Shown: positions 16,803 to 25,635 of the stretch, piece by piece
Layout: each line of letters begins with the position of its first letter
Position numbering within the stretch: the first letter of the stretch is position 1
NCBI GenBank assembly: GCA_000753575.1
Contig: JRFF01000022.1
Coordinates: 1-64,000, forward strand
DNA length: 64,000 bases
Reading direction: 5' to 3'
Origin: Candidatus Izimoplasma sp. HR2
GTDB taxonomy: Bacteria > Bacillota_I > Bacilli_A > Izemoplasmatales > Izemoplasmataceae
The notes under the pieces: generated by a model
The model's database searches: none
What the model was told of the DNA's origin: nothing
Seen by the model: the letters and a program-made list of their open reading frames with translations, nothing else
Translations under genes and position numbers: made by a program

Positions 16803-17519
16803 ATGAAAAAAATACTTATTGTTTTATTGTTTTTATTTCTTACTGGATGTGAACAAATTGATGAAGAGGCTTTAAAAGAAGAAATTAAAGCTGAACTAAC
16901 AGAAGAACTTGAATTTGATATTAATGATATAAATGATCATTTGAGTATGGTATCAAATATGGTTAAAGCTTGTACAGTTACTGTTGAAGTAACATTATCT
17001 GATATTAGTGAAACACATGGTTCGGGTATTGTATATAAATCTGACGGAGACGATTATTACATTTTAACAAATGAACATGTCATTAGGTATAACCAATCAA
17101 TTGAAGTATTTATCCCAAGTATAAACAAATATCTTCAAGCTAGTATTATTAAAGAAGATGGGATGAAAGATTTAGCTATTTTAAAAATAACTTCACTTGA
17201 TATAGTTAATATTTGTGAAATTAATCTAGTTGAATATGTAGTTGGAGAGTTAGTTCTCTCGGTGGGAACTCCGGTTAGTAAAGAATATTCAAATACTGTA
17301 ACTTTAGGAATGATTTCAAGAATACAAGATGATCTTATTCAACACGATGCTGCTGTTAACCCTGGTAGTAGTGGGGGTCCATTATTTAATATTAATGGGG
17401 AGCTTGTAGGATTAAATGTTTCTCGGATAAATACGACCTATTCAGGCAATGTGATTGTTTCAGTAGAAGGAATGGCTTTTAGTATTATTATCGAAGAAAT
17501 AATTGATTTTATTTCTTAA
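16803..17519 (+). CDS. HtrA-like trypsin-family serine protease lipoprotein
   Basis: The signal peptide ends in lipobox LTGC (C16), so the protein should be lipid-anchored outside the membrane. The trypsin-like domain keeps the triad: H92 in TNEHV, D123 in KDLAIL and S190 in PGSSGGPLF. At 238 aa it lacks the PDZ domain of DegP/HtrA. A short acidic helical stretch (about 20-50) separates anchor and protease. SD GAGGTG precedes the ATG. The next gene, 54 nt away with no terminator between them, encodes a huge lipoprotein. The two are probably co-transcribed, and the protease may process or quality-control it; that is inference. Confidence 0.88.
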   Translation: MKKILIVLLFLFLTGCEQIDEEALKEEIKAELTEELEFDINDINDHLSMVSNMVKACTVTVEVTLSDISETHGSGIVYKSDGDDYYILTNEHVIRYNQSIEVFIPSINKYLQASIIKEDGMKDLAILKITSLDIVNICEINLVEYVVGELVLSVGTPVSKEYSNTVTLGMISRIQDDLIQHDAAVNPGSSGGPLFNINGELVGLNVSRINTTYSGNVIVSVEGMAFSIIIEEIIDFIS

Positions 17520-17573
17520 AAAAGTATCTAAAATATAAAATAAGATAAAGAATTTAGAAAAGGAGAAAATTAT

Positions 17574-20500
17574 ATGAAAAAATTATTAGTATTTGGTTTA
17601 TTAGCAACTTTAGTATTAACTTTAACAGGGTGTAATTTTGGCAAGGATGACAAAGATGATATTGATTACTCTAATCTAATACCTGCAGTTGATGGCTGTA
17701 AAGGAGAAGGAGATTATATTGTAGTTGATGGAGTTTGTTTACTTATTAGTGACGTTCTCTCAGGAAACATAAGAATTGATGGTGAAGAGACTATAGTTCA
17801 ATATGCAAATAGTGTTGAATTAATGACTGACTTTGTCGCAGATTTAACTGATTCAAAAGGGCTAGCTGTAGTTTCTAGAGATGTATTTGATACTACTTTG
17901 AATACAGGTGGAGGAACTGAATATGATTTAATTAATTTAGCTGCGACTGCTAACCCTGATGAAGATACTGAGAATCTTATTGTAAAATTAACTGAAGATG
18001 GTTTCTTTGAAGAAGTTAGTTTTTCAGATAGTACAGGATTAGATGTTCAAATAATGGCTAATCCTCTTGTATTAGAAGTATATGGTGCATATACAATTGT
18101 TGTTTTTGAAGTGGATTTGGGTTATGATAATCAATCAGTAGATTTTTCTCAAAAAGTATATGATTCATTATGGGCTGGAGGAATCTATATTATCCATAAT
18201 GAATCTGGGAAATTATTTGCTACTAAAGAAGTAACTTTTACCGAGAATACACATACATATACTGAAGACCATTCTAGATATGTTTATTTAACTGTTACTT
18301 TGAATGAACCAGTTATTGAAACTCAATATATTCCACAATATGATGAGTTTGGTTCTCCGATTTATGATGCCGAAGGTAACCATGTACATGATGAAATTCT
18401 TGTACCTTTATTAGATAGTGATGGGAATCCTATAGTATTTACTGAAGGTCCAATCTTAACTGAATTTCAAGAGTTACCATTAGTAGAGTACTTTATTGAA
18501 CAAGAACTTGATGCAGAAGGAAATCCTATATTTGATGAAGAAGGAAATCCTATATTTGTTCAAGAATTAGATGCAGAAGGAAATCCTATATTTGATGAAA
18601 ATGGAGATCCGGTATTTGTATTTATTGAACAACCTATCCTTGATGAAAATGGAGATCCTATAATAGAAATAATAGAAATACCTTTATATGATGAAGAAGG
18701 AAATATTAGATATCAAGAACAATTTGAAGTTGAACTTTTTATCGAAGATATTGTTGAAATTACATACACAGAACATTATGCAAATGTGATTGACAATCCT
18801 TTATCTAATATAGCTCAGAAATTTGTAGATAAAATTATTTCTGAATACTATAGCTGGGACTATTACAGAGTTAATAACTATATGATTACATCTCATGGTT
18901 TCTCTGCAACTGATGAAAATATTTTCTATATGGAAATGAAAGTTGATGAAACTGATACAGCAAAACAAGAGAACTTTGTTATGAGATTATCATATGATTC
19001 AGAGACTAATGAAATAATATTAGAAGAATATATTAATGCTACAAAAGCTGGTTTCACAGATTGTGAAATAATTATTGATCCAAGAAATAATAATATTATA
19101 TGTGACTCTTGGGATGGTAATATAAAAGTTTATTCAGATACCCATGGATTAAAAACAATCCCTGACTCTGAGTCTTTATATCCAGTTACATTCCCTAATG
19201 GAGAGTTATATTTCTACGATACTATGGAAACATATGTAGAAGATTTGGGATATTTTACTACAGCTTTATATAACATTAATTCAGATGGTACTTTAGAATC
19301 ACATTACATTGAATTAGGTGAAAAAGCACAAGTTTGTGTTGGCGAATGTGATAACTATATTGATGTAGACTACTATGATCAAGATGGAAATGCATACGGT
19401 GATTATGGATATATTAATTTACATTTAGTTACTGGTGATGAATTAATTGCAAAAGCTGACATACAAATATTAGAAATAACTAATATGAATTCAAGTAGAC
19501 CTGTGTGTAATGATGATACATGGGGTTGTTGGGGTTCTACTTTAATTGAAATTATTGATGAAGCAGGAGATTCAGTGGCAACATTTGATCAATATTTCGA
19601 TTATACAGGAGAAGATGATACTCCATTTGGTATAACTTATCAACTTGATGCACAAACAGAATATGACTATGAACTTCAATGGTCACAAGATGATGAAGTA
19701 TGTGATAATGAAATAGGATGTACAAGCCAATCGTATCTTATTGATAATTCTATTAATGAGTATGGATTATGGATGTATGAAAATTTTATTGTTTCAGAAG
19801 GTGAAAAAATGATTCAGTATATTAGATTAGGTGAAGAAAATTTAGGTATTTATGATTATACTAAAGAAGTTGCTGGTGTAGTATGCGAGTATGATACTTG
19901 TGACGAATATATCGATATAGTTATATTTGATGCAGAAGGTATTGAAATTAGTAGATATCAAAATCAAGTAGAAGTTTTAAAAGATGAAATAATACCTCTT
20001 TATATTGAATATCACATGACTGGTAATACTACTATAGAAGAAAGAACTGGTGTTTGTACAACATCAACTGGATGTTGGGAATACTATAATACACCTGAAA
20101 GTTATTACTATTATATTTATTATGAACAAGGTGATACAATTTATGAAACTATAGAATTTGCAGCATCAGACAAAACAATAGTTACTGAAGAAGTATTAAC
20201 TAGTGAAACATGTACAGATATTAACGGATGTTATGGACAAGAATCTGTTTATGAAATCGTTAATGATGATGGAGATGTATTGTATACTTTCAGTAATGAT
20301 TATACACACGTAGAATATGGATACAAAATGCCTTATTCTGTTACTATTAATATTGATGATACAATTATTGAATACAAAAAAGAATCAACAGAAGCTATAG
20401 CAGTTTGTGAAGAAGAAACTTGTAGGAAACAAGTAGAGTTTGTTATTGGAACTGATCCTAATGATTATGAATCAATAGGATGGGGATATATAACATTCTT

Positions 20501-21248
20501 AGAAGGTGAAGATTTACTTTATAGAATCAGATTATTTGATGATGACACAGTTGCTGTTCAAAATAATATGATATGTACTTATGATGAAGGATGTAATTTA
20601 TGGACTGAAAATTACATTGTTAAAGACTCAGAAGGAAATGTATTTAATACAGAAAGTGAATTTTGGTATTCTTCTGTCCAAGTATTCTTCAAAAAAGGTG
20701 ACGTAATGCCATCAGATCAAGAATTTACTGTAACATTTGAAATGACAAATATTGAGTATCAAAAAAATAGAATATTTGTTTATGATTTCATTTGGAGATT
20801 AAATGATGTAATTATTCTTGATGATAACTTATTCTTAATTGAAAGAGATCATTGGGCTCAAGGAGAAGATAACTTTGTATTAACTTATAATGATGAAACA
20901 GGAAGATATTCAGCTAAATATACAAATATATCTGCAGTAACAGAAATTACTAAGATCGAAAATGGCTATGTTGCAATAAACGATGATGAAACAGCGATAT
21001 TTAGTTTCTCGTATAATGATACTAAATCAGACGAGAATTATTATTATTTCGATGTAGCAAACTTAACTGAAGGACTACAAATAAATGGTGTAAATGATTT
21101 AATTGTAGATTATGATGGATCAATTTACTTTAAAGGAGTAGATAATTTCATACAAGACATTACTGGTACAATTAGTAGTGATGGAGTTGTAAGTATTGAT
21201 ACTGAATATGTAGAAAGAGAAATTATAAGAGTTAGTCCAGTAAACTAA
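17574..21248 (+). CDS. Giant acidic lipoprotein with Cys-pair repeats, unknown function
   Basis: The signal peptide ends in LTGC (C20), predicting a lipid-anchored extracellular protein of 1224 aa. Residues about 255-385 contain Asp/Glu-rich repeats such as LDAEGNPIFDE. From about 587 to 1006 I count eight units of about 60 aa, each opening with two Cys 3-6 residues apart (CVGEC, CNDDTWGC, CDNEIGC, CEYDTC, CTTSTGC, CTDINGC, CEEETC, CTYDEGC). These are probably disulfides in beta-rich modules. The C-terminal 220 residues look like beta-propeller/sandwich repeats (ITKIENGYVAINDDETAIF). No catalytic motif is recognised. SD AAAGGAG. It is probably co-transcribed with the HtrA-like protease and is followed by a strong terminator. 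Confidence 0.85.
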   Translation: MKKLLVFGLLATLVLTLTGCNFGKDDKDDIDYSNLIPAVDGCKGEGDYIVVDGVCLLISDVLSGNIRIDGEETIVQYANSVELMTDFVADLTDSKGLAVVSRDVFDTTLNTGGGTEYDLINLAATANPDEDTENLIVKLTEDGFFEEVSFSDSTGLDVQIMANPLVLEVYGAYTIVVFEVDLGYDNQSVDFSQKVYDSLWAGGIYIIHNESGKLFATKEVTFTENTHTYTEDHSRYVYLTVTLNEPVIETQYIPQYDEFGSPIYDAEGNHVHDEILVPLLDSDGNPIVFTEGPILTEFQELPLVEYFIEQELDAEGNPIFDEEGNPIFVQELDAEGNPIFDENGDPVFVFIEQPILDENGDPIIEIIEIPLYDEEGNIRYQEQFEVELFIEDIVEITYTEHYANVIDNPLSNIAQKFVDKIISEYYSWDYYRVNNYMITSHGFSATDENIFYMEMKVDETDTAKQENFVMRLSYDSETNEIILEEYINATKAGFTDCEIIIDPRNNNIICDSWDGNIKVYSDTHGLKTIPDSESLYPVTFPNGELYFYDTMETYVEDLGYFTTALYNINSDGTLESHYIELGEKAQVCVGECDNYIDVDYYDQDGNAYGDYGYINLHLVTGDELIAKADIQILEITNMNSSRPVCNDDTWGCWGSTLIEIIDEAGDSVATFDQYFDYTGEDDTPFGITYQLDAQTEYDYELQWSQDDEVCDNEIGCTSQSYLIDNSINEYGLWMYENFIVSEGEKMIQYIRLGEENLGIYDYTKEVAGVVCEYDTCDEYIDIVIFDAEGIEISRYQNQVEVLKDEIIPLYIEYHMTGNTTIEERTGVCTTSTGCWEYYNTPESYYYYIYYEQGDTIYETIEFAASDKTIVTEEVLTSETCTDINGCYGQESVYEIVNDDGDVLYTFSNDYTHVEYGYKMPYSVTINIDDTIIEYKKESTEAIAVCEEETCRKQVEFVIGTDPNDYESIGWGYITFLEGEDLLYRIRLFDDDTVAVQNNMICTYDEGCNLWTENYIVKDSEGNVFNTESEFWYSSVQVFFKKGDVMPSDQEFTVTFEMTNIEYQKNRIFVYDFIWRLNDVIILDDNLFLIERDHWAQGEDNFVLTYNDETGRYSAKYTNISAVTEITKIENGYVAINDDETAIFSFSYNDTKSDENYYYFDVANLTEGLQINGVNDLIVDYDGSIYFKGVDNFIQDITGTISSDGVVSIDTEYVEREIIRVSPVN
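18501..18657 (+). repeat. 60-bp direct repeat inside lipoprotein gene
   Basis: The segment at 18501-18539 recurs at 18561-18599 with two mismatches in 39, a 60-nt period, encoding repeated LDAEGNPIFDE. GATGAAAATGGAGATCC recurs at 18595 and 18641. In-frame repeat length allows copy-number change without frameshift. Confidence 0.8.
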
Positions 21249-21265
21249 CTGAAAAAACTTAATTT

Positions 21266-21303
21266 AAAAATAGGATTCCTAATATGGAGTCCTATTTTTA
21301 TAT
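21266..21303 (+). terminator. Intrinsic terminator of lipoprotein gene
   Basis: Arms AAAAATAGGA/TCCTATTTTT (21266-21275 and 21290-21299) extend across one mismatch to TCC/GGA, with A and T runs on either side, so it may work in both directions. Confidence 0.85.
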
Positions 21304-21464
21304 AAATACTTATTTCCGGTAAACTTCAATAGAAAACTTGACAGGTTTTAAGATATTTTGATTAAAATATGCCATTTTTGTCATTTTCTTATAATAGTAT
21401 TCATTATATAATATTTACGTATCATATTGTGGATACGCAGTATGACATGCGAAGGGGTATATAA

Positions 21465-21499
21465 TAAAAAAATGAGTGGCTTAGCCATCTCATTTTTTT
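21465..21499. terminator. Bidirectional terminator after metal ABC transporter
   Basis: ATGAGTGGC/GCCATCTCAT form a stem around TTA, flanked by A6 on the left and T7 on the right. It serves the minus-strand permease gene and any plus-strand transcript from the preceding 160 nt, which hold TATAAT at about 21392 and a CGTATC/GATACG hairpin at about 21418. Confidence 0.75.
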
Positions 21500-22391
21500 A
21501 TTTTCCTTGAATATCTAATTGTGTTTGTTTAAGTCTTTTCCTAACATAGAATCTTCTAAAGAGTCCAACTAATACTAAGATTAGAAGATTTAATAATACT
21601 ATTGTTGCTCCTGAAGCGATATCTAACTCATAAGATAGCCACAGTCCACCAATTATTGATGTTTCACTAAACATAATAGCTATTATAATTGTATTTTTAA
21701 AACTCTTACCAACTTTCATTGCGGCGGCTACTGGAATAATCATTAATGATGATACAAGTAGTACACCTACAGTTGCGATTGATAAAGAAACAATAACTGC
21801 GAGGATAATAGTTGAAACGAATTGGAAACGAGCAATTTTTATCCCTAGTAGTTTTGCGTATGTTTCGTCAAAACTAATCATAACCATTTCTTTATAGAAG
21901 ATAAATAATAGACCAAGTACAATCGCTGTAGTTATAGCAATAAATATTAAGTATTCATCTCCTACAGTTAAGATACTTCCAAATAGATAGTTATAAATAC
22001 TACTATTAAATCCACCACTAAGTGAAATGAATAATGCGCTTAATGCTGTACCAAGACTCATTACAATAGGCATTGATATTTCCTTATAGTTTTGATAGTA
22101 TCCACGAAGAATTTCAATAAATAAAGCTCCGATAACACTGAATATCATTGCTAAGTATAAGGGATCACTAATGAAGGTGAATCCCATAATATTAATTAAG
22201 AATAGTCCGATTGATAATCCAGCGAGGCTAAAGTGAGATAAAGTATCGGCGATAAAACTAAGACGTCTTATTACTACAAATGATCCAATTATAGGTGTAA
22301 CAAACCCCATAATAAGTCCAGTAAGTAAAGCGTATTTTAAGAATGAATATTCAAATAAAGCAAAGAAAAACGACTCGTTTATTAGCAACAT
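21498..22391 (-). CDS. Metal ABC transporter permease, ZnuB/MntB family
   Basis: A 297-aa ABC-3 family permease with 8-9 hydrophobic segments. The N-terminal FVVIRRLSFIADTLSHFSLAG matches the conserved ABC-3 segment with its helical DxxxH-type residues. The family imports Zn or Mn, sometimes Fe. It overlaps the ATPase gene by one base (TAATG), and the upstream G7 tract acts as its SD. No solute-binding protein gene (ZnuA type) is adjacent, so that component must be encoded elsewhere. The gene ends exactly at a bidirectional terminator. The metal cannot be told from the sequence. Confidence 0.88.
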   Translation of the reverse strand: MLLINESFFFALFEYSFLKYALLTGLIMGFVTPIIGSFVVIRRLSFIADTLSHFSLAGLSIGLFLINIMGFTFISDPLYLAMIFSVIGALFIEILRGYYQNYKEISMPIVMSLGTALSALFISLSGGFNSSIYNYLFGSILTVGDEYLIFIAITTAIVLGLLFIFYKEMVMISFDETYAKLLGIKIARFQFVSTIILAVIVSLSIATVGVLLVSSLMIIPVAAAMKVGKSFKNTIIIAIMFSETSIIGGLWLSYELDIASGATIVLLNLLILVLVGLFRRFYVRKRLKQTQLDIQGK

Positions 22392-23044
22392 TATTCATCC
22401 CCCCCAGATACTTCTCTAAATACGGCTTCTCCGTTATGAAGTGATAGTACATGTGTAAAATTAGCTTTTGATTCATGAATATTATGTGTGATTAACATAA
22501 TAGTAATTCCTTCTTTGTTTAACTCATTAATTGTTTTATAGAATCCTTCAACATTTTCTCTATCGACGCCAACCGTTGGCTCATCTAAGATTAATAGTTT
22601 AGGATCATTCATTAAGCTTCTTGCGATAAATACTCTTTGAAGTTGTCCACCACTTAAATTATTAATATTTTCATGTTGTAATTCTAAAATTCCAACTTTA
22701 TCTAATAACTCTAATTTTTGATCTTCAGTAAAATCAGTATACTTAGATACTTGTAATATTTCATTTACTGTAATTGGGAATTCATAGTTAAAATCATCAA
22801 ACTTTTGAGGAACATATCCAATGTTTTTATAGTTCTTATAATCTACTACATCTACATCATCAAGTCTAATTCTGTTTGGAGTTATTTTATTAATTCCTAA
22901 AATACATTTAATTAAAGTTGATTTACCACTACCATTATTTCCTATGACTGCCAAAAAATCGCCTGATTTTAAGACAAAAGATATGTCCTTTAATACAGTA
23001 CGATAATCATAACCAAATGTTAAATTAGAAACACTAACTCTCAT
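22391..23044 (-). CDS. Metal ABC transporter ATP-binding protein, ZnuC/MntA family
   Basis: A 217-aa ABC ATPase: Walker A GNNGSGKST (about 36-44), Q-loop YVPQKF, signature LSGGQ (about 130), Walker B LLILDEPT (about 150) and H-loop LITHN. The sequence is close to zinc/manganese importers, and the partner permease overlaps downstream. SD AAAGG is present 12 nt before the ATG, and a minus-strand extended -10 (TGATATAAT) lies at 23083-23078. Its last codons contain seven consecutive G residues on the coding strand, unusual in such an AT-rich genome. It is divergent from tmk. Confidence 0.9.
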   Translation of the reverse strand: MRVSVSNLTFGYDYRTVLKDISFVLKSGDFLAVIGNNGSGKSTLIKCILGINKITPNRIRLDDVDVVDYKNYKNIGYVPQKFDDFNYEFPITVNEILQVSKYTDFTEDQKLELLDKVGILELQHENINNLSGGQLQRVFIARSLMNDPKLLILDEPTVGVDRENVEGFYKTINELNKEGITIMLITHNIHESKANFTHVLSLHNGEAVFREVSGGDE

Positions 23045-23077
23045 ATGCTCATCAAACCTTTCGTTGTTTCTAAACTA

Positions 23078-23144
23078 ATTATATCATAACTTCTATTTTT
23101 TATATGAAAATGATGTGTAAATTTTTATAAAAATATGCGATAAT
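23078..23144. promoter_or_regulatory. Divergent promoters for metal ABC operon and tmk run
   Basis: Minus strand: extended -10 TGATATAAT, with TATAAT at 23083-23078. Plus strand: TGCGATAAT with GATAAT at 23139-23144, also extended. Neither has a strong -35. No clear Zur or MntR palindrome is visible between them. Confidence 0.45.
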
Positions 23145-23171
23145 AGATACATTAGTAAAGGAGTGTTTAGC

Positions 23172-23792
23172 TTGAAAGGAAAATTTATTACATTTGAAGG
23201 ACCTGAAGGTTCTGGAAAATCGACAGTAATAGTAGCTGTAAAGGATTTTTTAGAAAAAGAAGGGTACAGCATTTTAACAACAAGAGAACCAGGTGGAATC
23301 AAGATTGCTGAGGACATAAGAAGCATTATTTTAGACAAGGAAAATACCGAAATGGATGCTCATGCTGAAGCATTACTTTTTGCTGCATCTAGAAGCCAAC
23401 ATTATAACGAAAAAATTAAACCTGCTTTAGAAGCAGATAAAATAATTTTATGTGATCGTTTTATTGATTCGAGTCTTGCTTATCAAGGTCATGCTAGAGG
23501 ACTCGGGATTGATAATGTATATGATATAAATAAATTCGCAATCGGGAATAATTTACCGGAGCTTACAATCTTTATAGACGTACCTCCAAAACTTGGATTA
23601 AAAAGAGTTTTTTCTAATACAAGAAAAGTTGATAGATTAGACTTAGAAACATTAGAATTTCATGAACTTGTTTATGAAGGATATATGTTGATAGCTAAGA
23701 AGTATGATAATAGATTTAAAATAGTTGATGGTACTAATCCTGTTGAACAGGTAGTAAAAGATACTTTAAAAATTATAAAAACAATTATATAG
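23172..23792 (+). CDS. tmk: Thymidylate kinase
   Basis: It phosphorylates dTMP to dTDP. P-loop GPEGSGKST (about 9-17), DRFIDSSLAYQG with the DR motif, and a LID with RKVDRLD are all present; 206 aa is normal. The track starts at GTG 23163, but that GTG lies within the SD AAAGGAG. The TTG at 23172, 8 nt downstream, is the only start correctly spaced from it. This opens the tmk-holB-ricT-trmN6-rsmI-metG run found in Bacillota, an order that supports every assignment within it. holB follows with 9 nt between. Confidence 0.94.
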   Translation: MKGKFITFEGPEGSGKSTVIVAVKDFLEKEGYSILTTREPGGIKIAEDIRSIILDKENTEMDAHAEALLFAASRSQHYNEKIKPALEADKIILCDRFIDSSLAYQGHARGLGIDNVYDINKFAIGNNLPELTIFIDVPPKLGLKRVFSNTRKVDRLDLETLEFHELVYEGYMLIAKKYDNRFKIVDGTNPVEQVVKDTLKIIKTII

Positions 23793-23801
23793 GTGAGAAT
23801 T

Positions 23802-24782
23802 ATGGCATTTGATAAAATTAGATCTTCACAACCTAAAGTGGTCCAACTACTAGAAAATAGTATTAAAAAGGACCGCCTTTCACATGCTTATTTATTTGAA
23901 GGTGAGAAAGGCACAAAGAAATATGAAACAGCGCTTTACTTCGCTCAAATGTTAATGTGTACTAGTGAAGATAAACCTTGTTTAGAGTGTCATAATTGTC
24001 GAAGAATACTTAATGGAACTCATCCAAATGTTTATGTTGTAGAACCATTTAAAAACTTAATAAAAAAACAACAAATCATTGATCTTCAAAATGAGTTTTC
24101 TAAAACAAGTGTTGAAAGAGGACCAAAGATTTATATTATAAAGAATATTGATTTAATTAATGTTTCTGCAGCTAATAGTTTGCTGAAGTTTTTAGAAGAA
24201 CCTTATCCTAATACTTACGCTGTTTTAACTAGCTCAAATATTAATAAAATATTACCAACTATTATCTCAAGATCTCAAGTTGTTCAGTTCAATTCATTAA
24301 ACAAAAAAATTATTGAAGATGAGATGATTGAAACTGGTTATCCGAAATTATCTTCAAGAATAGTAGCAAACCTTACTAACTCAATAACTGAAGCTTTAGA
24401 TATAGTAAATAATGAATACTTTTTAGAGTTAATGGATTTAGTAAAAGAAGTAAATAATATTATCGCCACAGGTGATGAATCATTAATTATTTACTTTAAT
24501 GAAAATAGTAGTATAATATACCAAGATAAAGAATTTAGTAATTTATTCTTATCTTTATTAGTAATATATCAAAAAGACTTAATTAATTATAAAATTAATG
24601 ATGTAGATAATATAATCTTTAACGAAGAACTAGAAACAATTAGCACTATATCAACAAGAAAAACTAAAAACAGACTGATAGACGATTTAGAAAGTATGTT
24701 AAGTTTAAAGGCTAAACTTAACAACTACATTAATGAAAGACTGGCATATGATAATTTATTGCTTAGTTTAGAGAGAAGGTAA
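23802..24782 (+). CDS. holB: DNA polymerase III delta-prime subunit
   Basis: A clamp-loader subunit. The N-terminus HAYLFEGEKGTKK is the degenerate P-loop of delta-prime. CLECHNCRR holds the zinc-binding cysteines, NSLLKFLEEP and ISRSQVVQF are the SRC-like region, and the rest is an AAA+ lid and collar domain. The length is 326 aa. The track start GTG 23793 sits in the SD (AGGTG); the ATG at 23802 is used. It is located between tmk and ricT as in other Bacillota. ATP binding is probably lost, as in other delta-prime subunits. Confidence 0.92.
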   Translation: MAFDKIRSSQPKVVQLLENSIKKDRLSHAYLFEGEKGTKKYETALYFAQMLMCTSEDKPCLECHNCRRILNGTHPNVYVVEPFKNLIKKQQIIDLQNEFSKTSVERGPKIYIIKNIDLINVSAANSLLKFLEEPYPNTYAVLTSSNINKILPTIISRSQVVQFNSLNKKIIEDEMIETGYPKLSSRIVANLTNSITEALDIVNNEYFLELMDLVKEVNNIIATGDESLIIYFNENSSIIYQDKEFSNLFLSLLVIYQKDLINYKINDVDNIIFNEELETISTISTRKTKNRLIDDLESMLSLKAKLNNYINERLAYDNLLLSLERR

Positions 24783-24786
24783 CATA

Positions 24787-25626
24787 ATGGCTAATACCGT
24801 AGTAGGTATAAGATTCAAAGCCGTAGGTAAAAAATACTATTTTGATCCTGCTGGATTTGATGTAACAATAAATGACAGAGTTGTTGTCGAAACTGTACGT
24901 GGTATTGAGTTAGGTGAAGTTATAGAAAAAGTTAAAGAAATAAGTGACTCAGAAGTAATTTCAACTCTTAAACCAGTTATTAGAAAAGCGACAGAAAAAG
25001 ATTTAAGAAATCATAAAAGGAATCAAGATGATATTCCAAAAGCTTTAGAAAAGTGTTCATTTAATATTAAGAAACATAAATTAGAAATGAAATTACTTGG
25101 TTGTGAATATACACTTGATAGAACAAAACTAATTATTTACTTCAACGCAGAAGGACGTGTTGACTTTAGAGATTTAGTTAAAGACTTAGCTAATGAATTC
25201 AAAGTAAGAATAGAGTTAAGACAAGTGGGTACTCGTGATGGTGCTAAATTCTTAGGTGGTATTGGACCTTGTGGATACTTACTATGTTGTAATACATTCT
25301 TAGGAGATTTTGATACTGTATCTATTAAGATGGCTAAGAATCAAAACCTATCACTTAATCCTGTGAATATTTCAGGGCTATGTGGTAAACTTTTATGTTG
25401 TATTCGTTATGAAGATGAAACATATAAAGAATATAGAACTGAATTACCTAAAATGGGATCTTTTGTAAAAAGTGAATACGGAAGATCAAAAGTAATTGGT
25501 GTTAATATTATCAATAAATCAGTAAGACTATTAACTAATGAAGATGGTATTAAATCTTTAGGTGTTGAAGAATTACTTGAAATAGAAGTATATGATAAAA
25601 AAGTTCCAGTAAATGGAGCGGAATAG
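24787..25626 (+). CDS. ricT: PSP1-domain protein RicT/YaaT
   Basis: A 279-aa PSP1 C-terminal domain protein. The paired cysteine motifs CGYLLCC and CGKLLCC (about 160-205) bind an iron-sulfur cluster in the B. subtilis Y-complex with RicA (YmcA) and RicF (YlbF). That complex directs RNase Y cleavage of certain operon mRNAs and affects sporulation, competence and biofilm in Bacillus. Here only ricT is present locally. SD GAAGG; 4 nt after holB. Its presence implies RNase Y-based mRNA maturation in this organism, which is inference. Confidence 0.93.
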   Translation: MANTVVGIRFKAVGKKYYFDPAGFDVTINDRVVVETVRGIELGEVIEKVKEISDSEVISTLKPVIRKATEKDLRNHKRNQDDIPKALEKCSFNIKKHKLEMKLLGCEYTLDRTKLIIYFNAEGRVDFRDLVKDLANEFKVRIELRQVGTRDGAKFLGGIGPCGYLLCCNTFLGDFDTVSIKMAKNQNLSLNPVNISGLCGKLLCCIRYEDETYKEYRTELPKMGSFVKSEYGRSKVIGVNIINKSVRLLTNEDGIKSLGVEELLEIEVYDKKVPVNGAE

Positions 25627-25635
25627 GTAAAAGCT

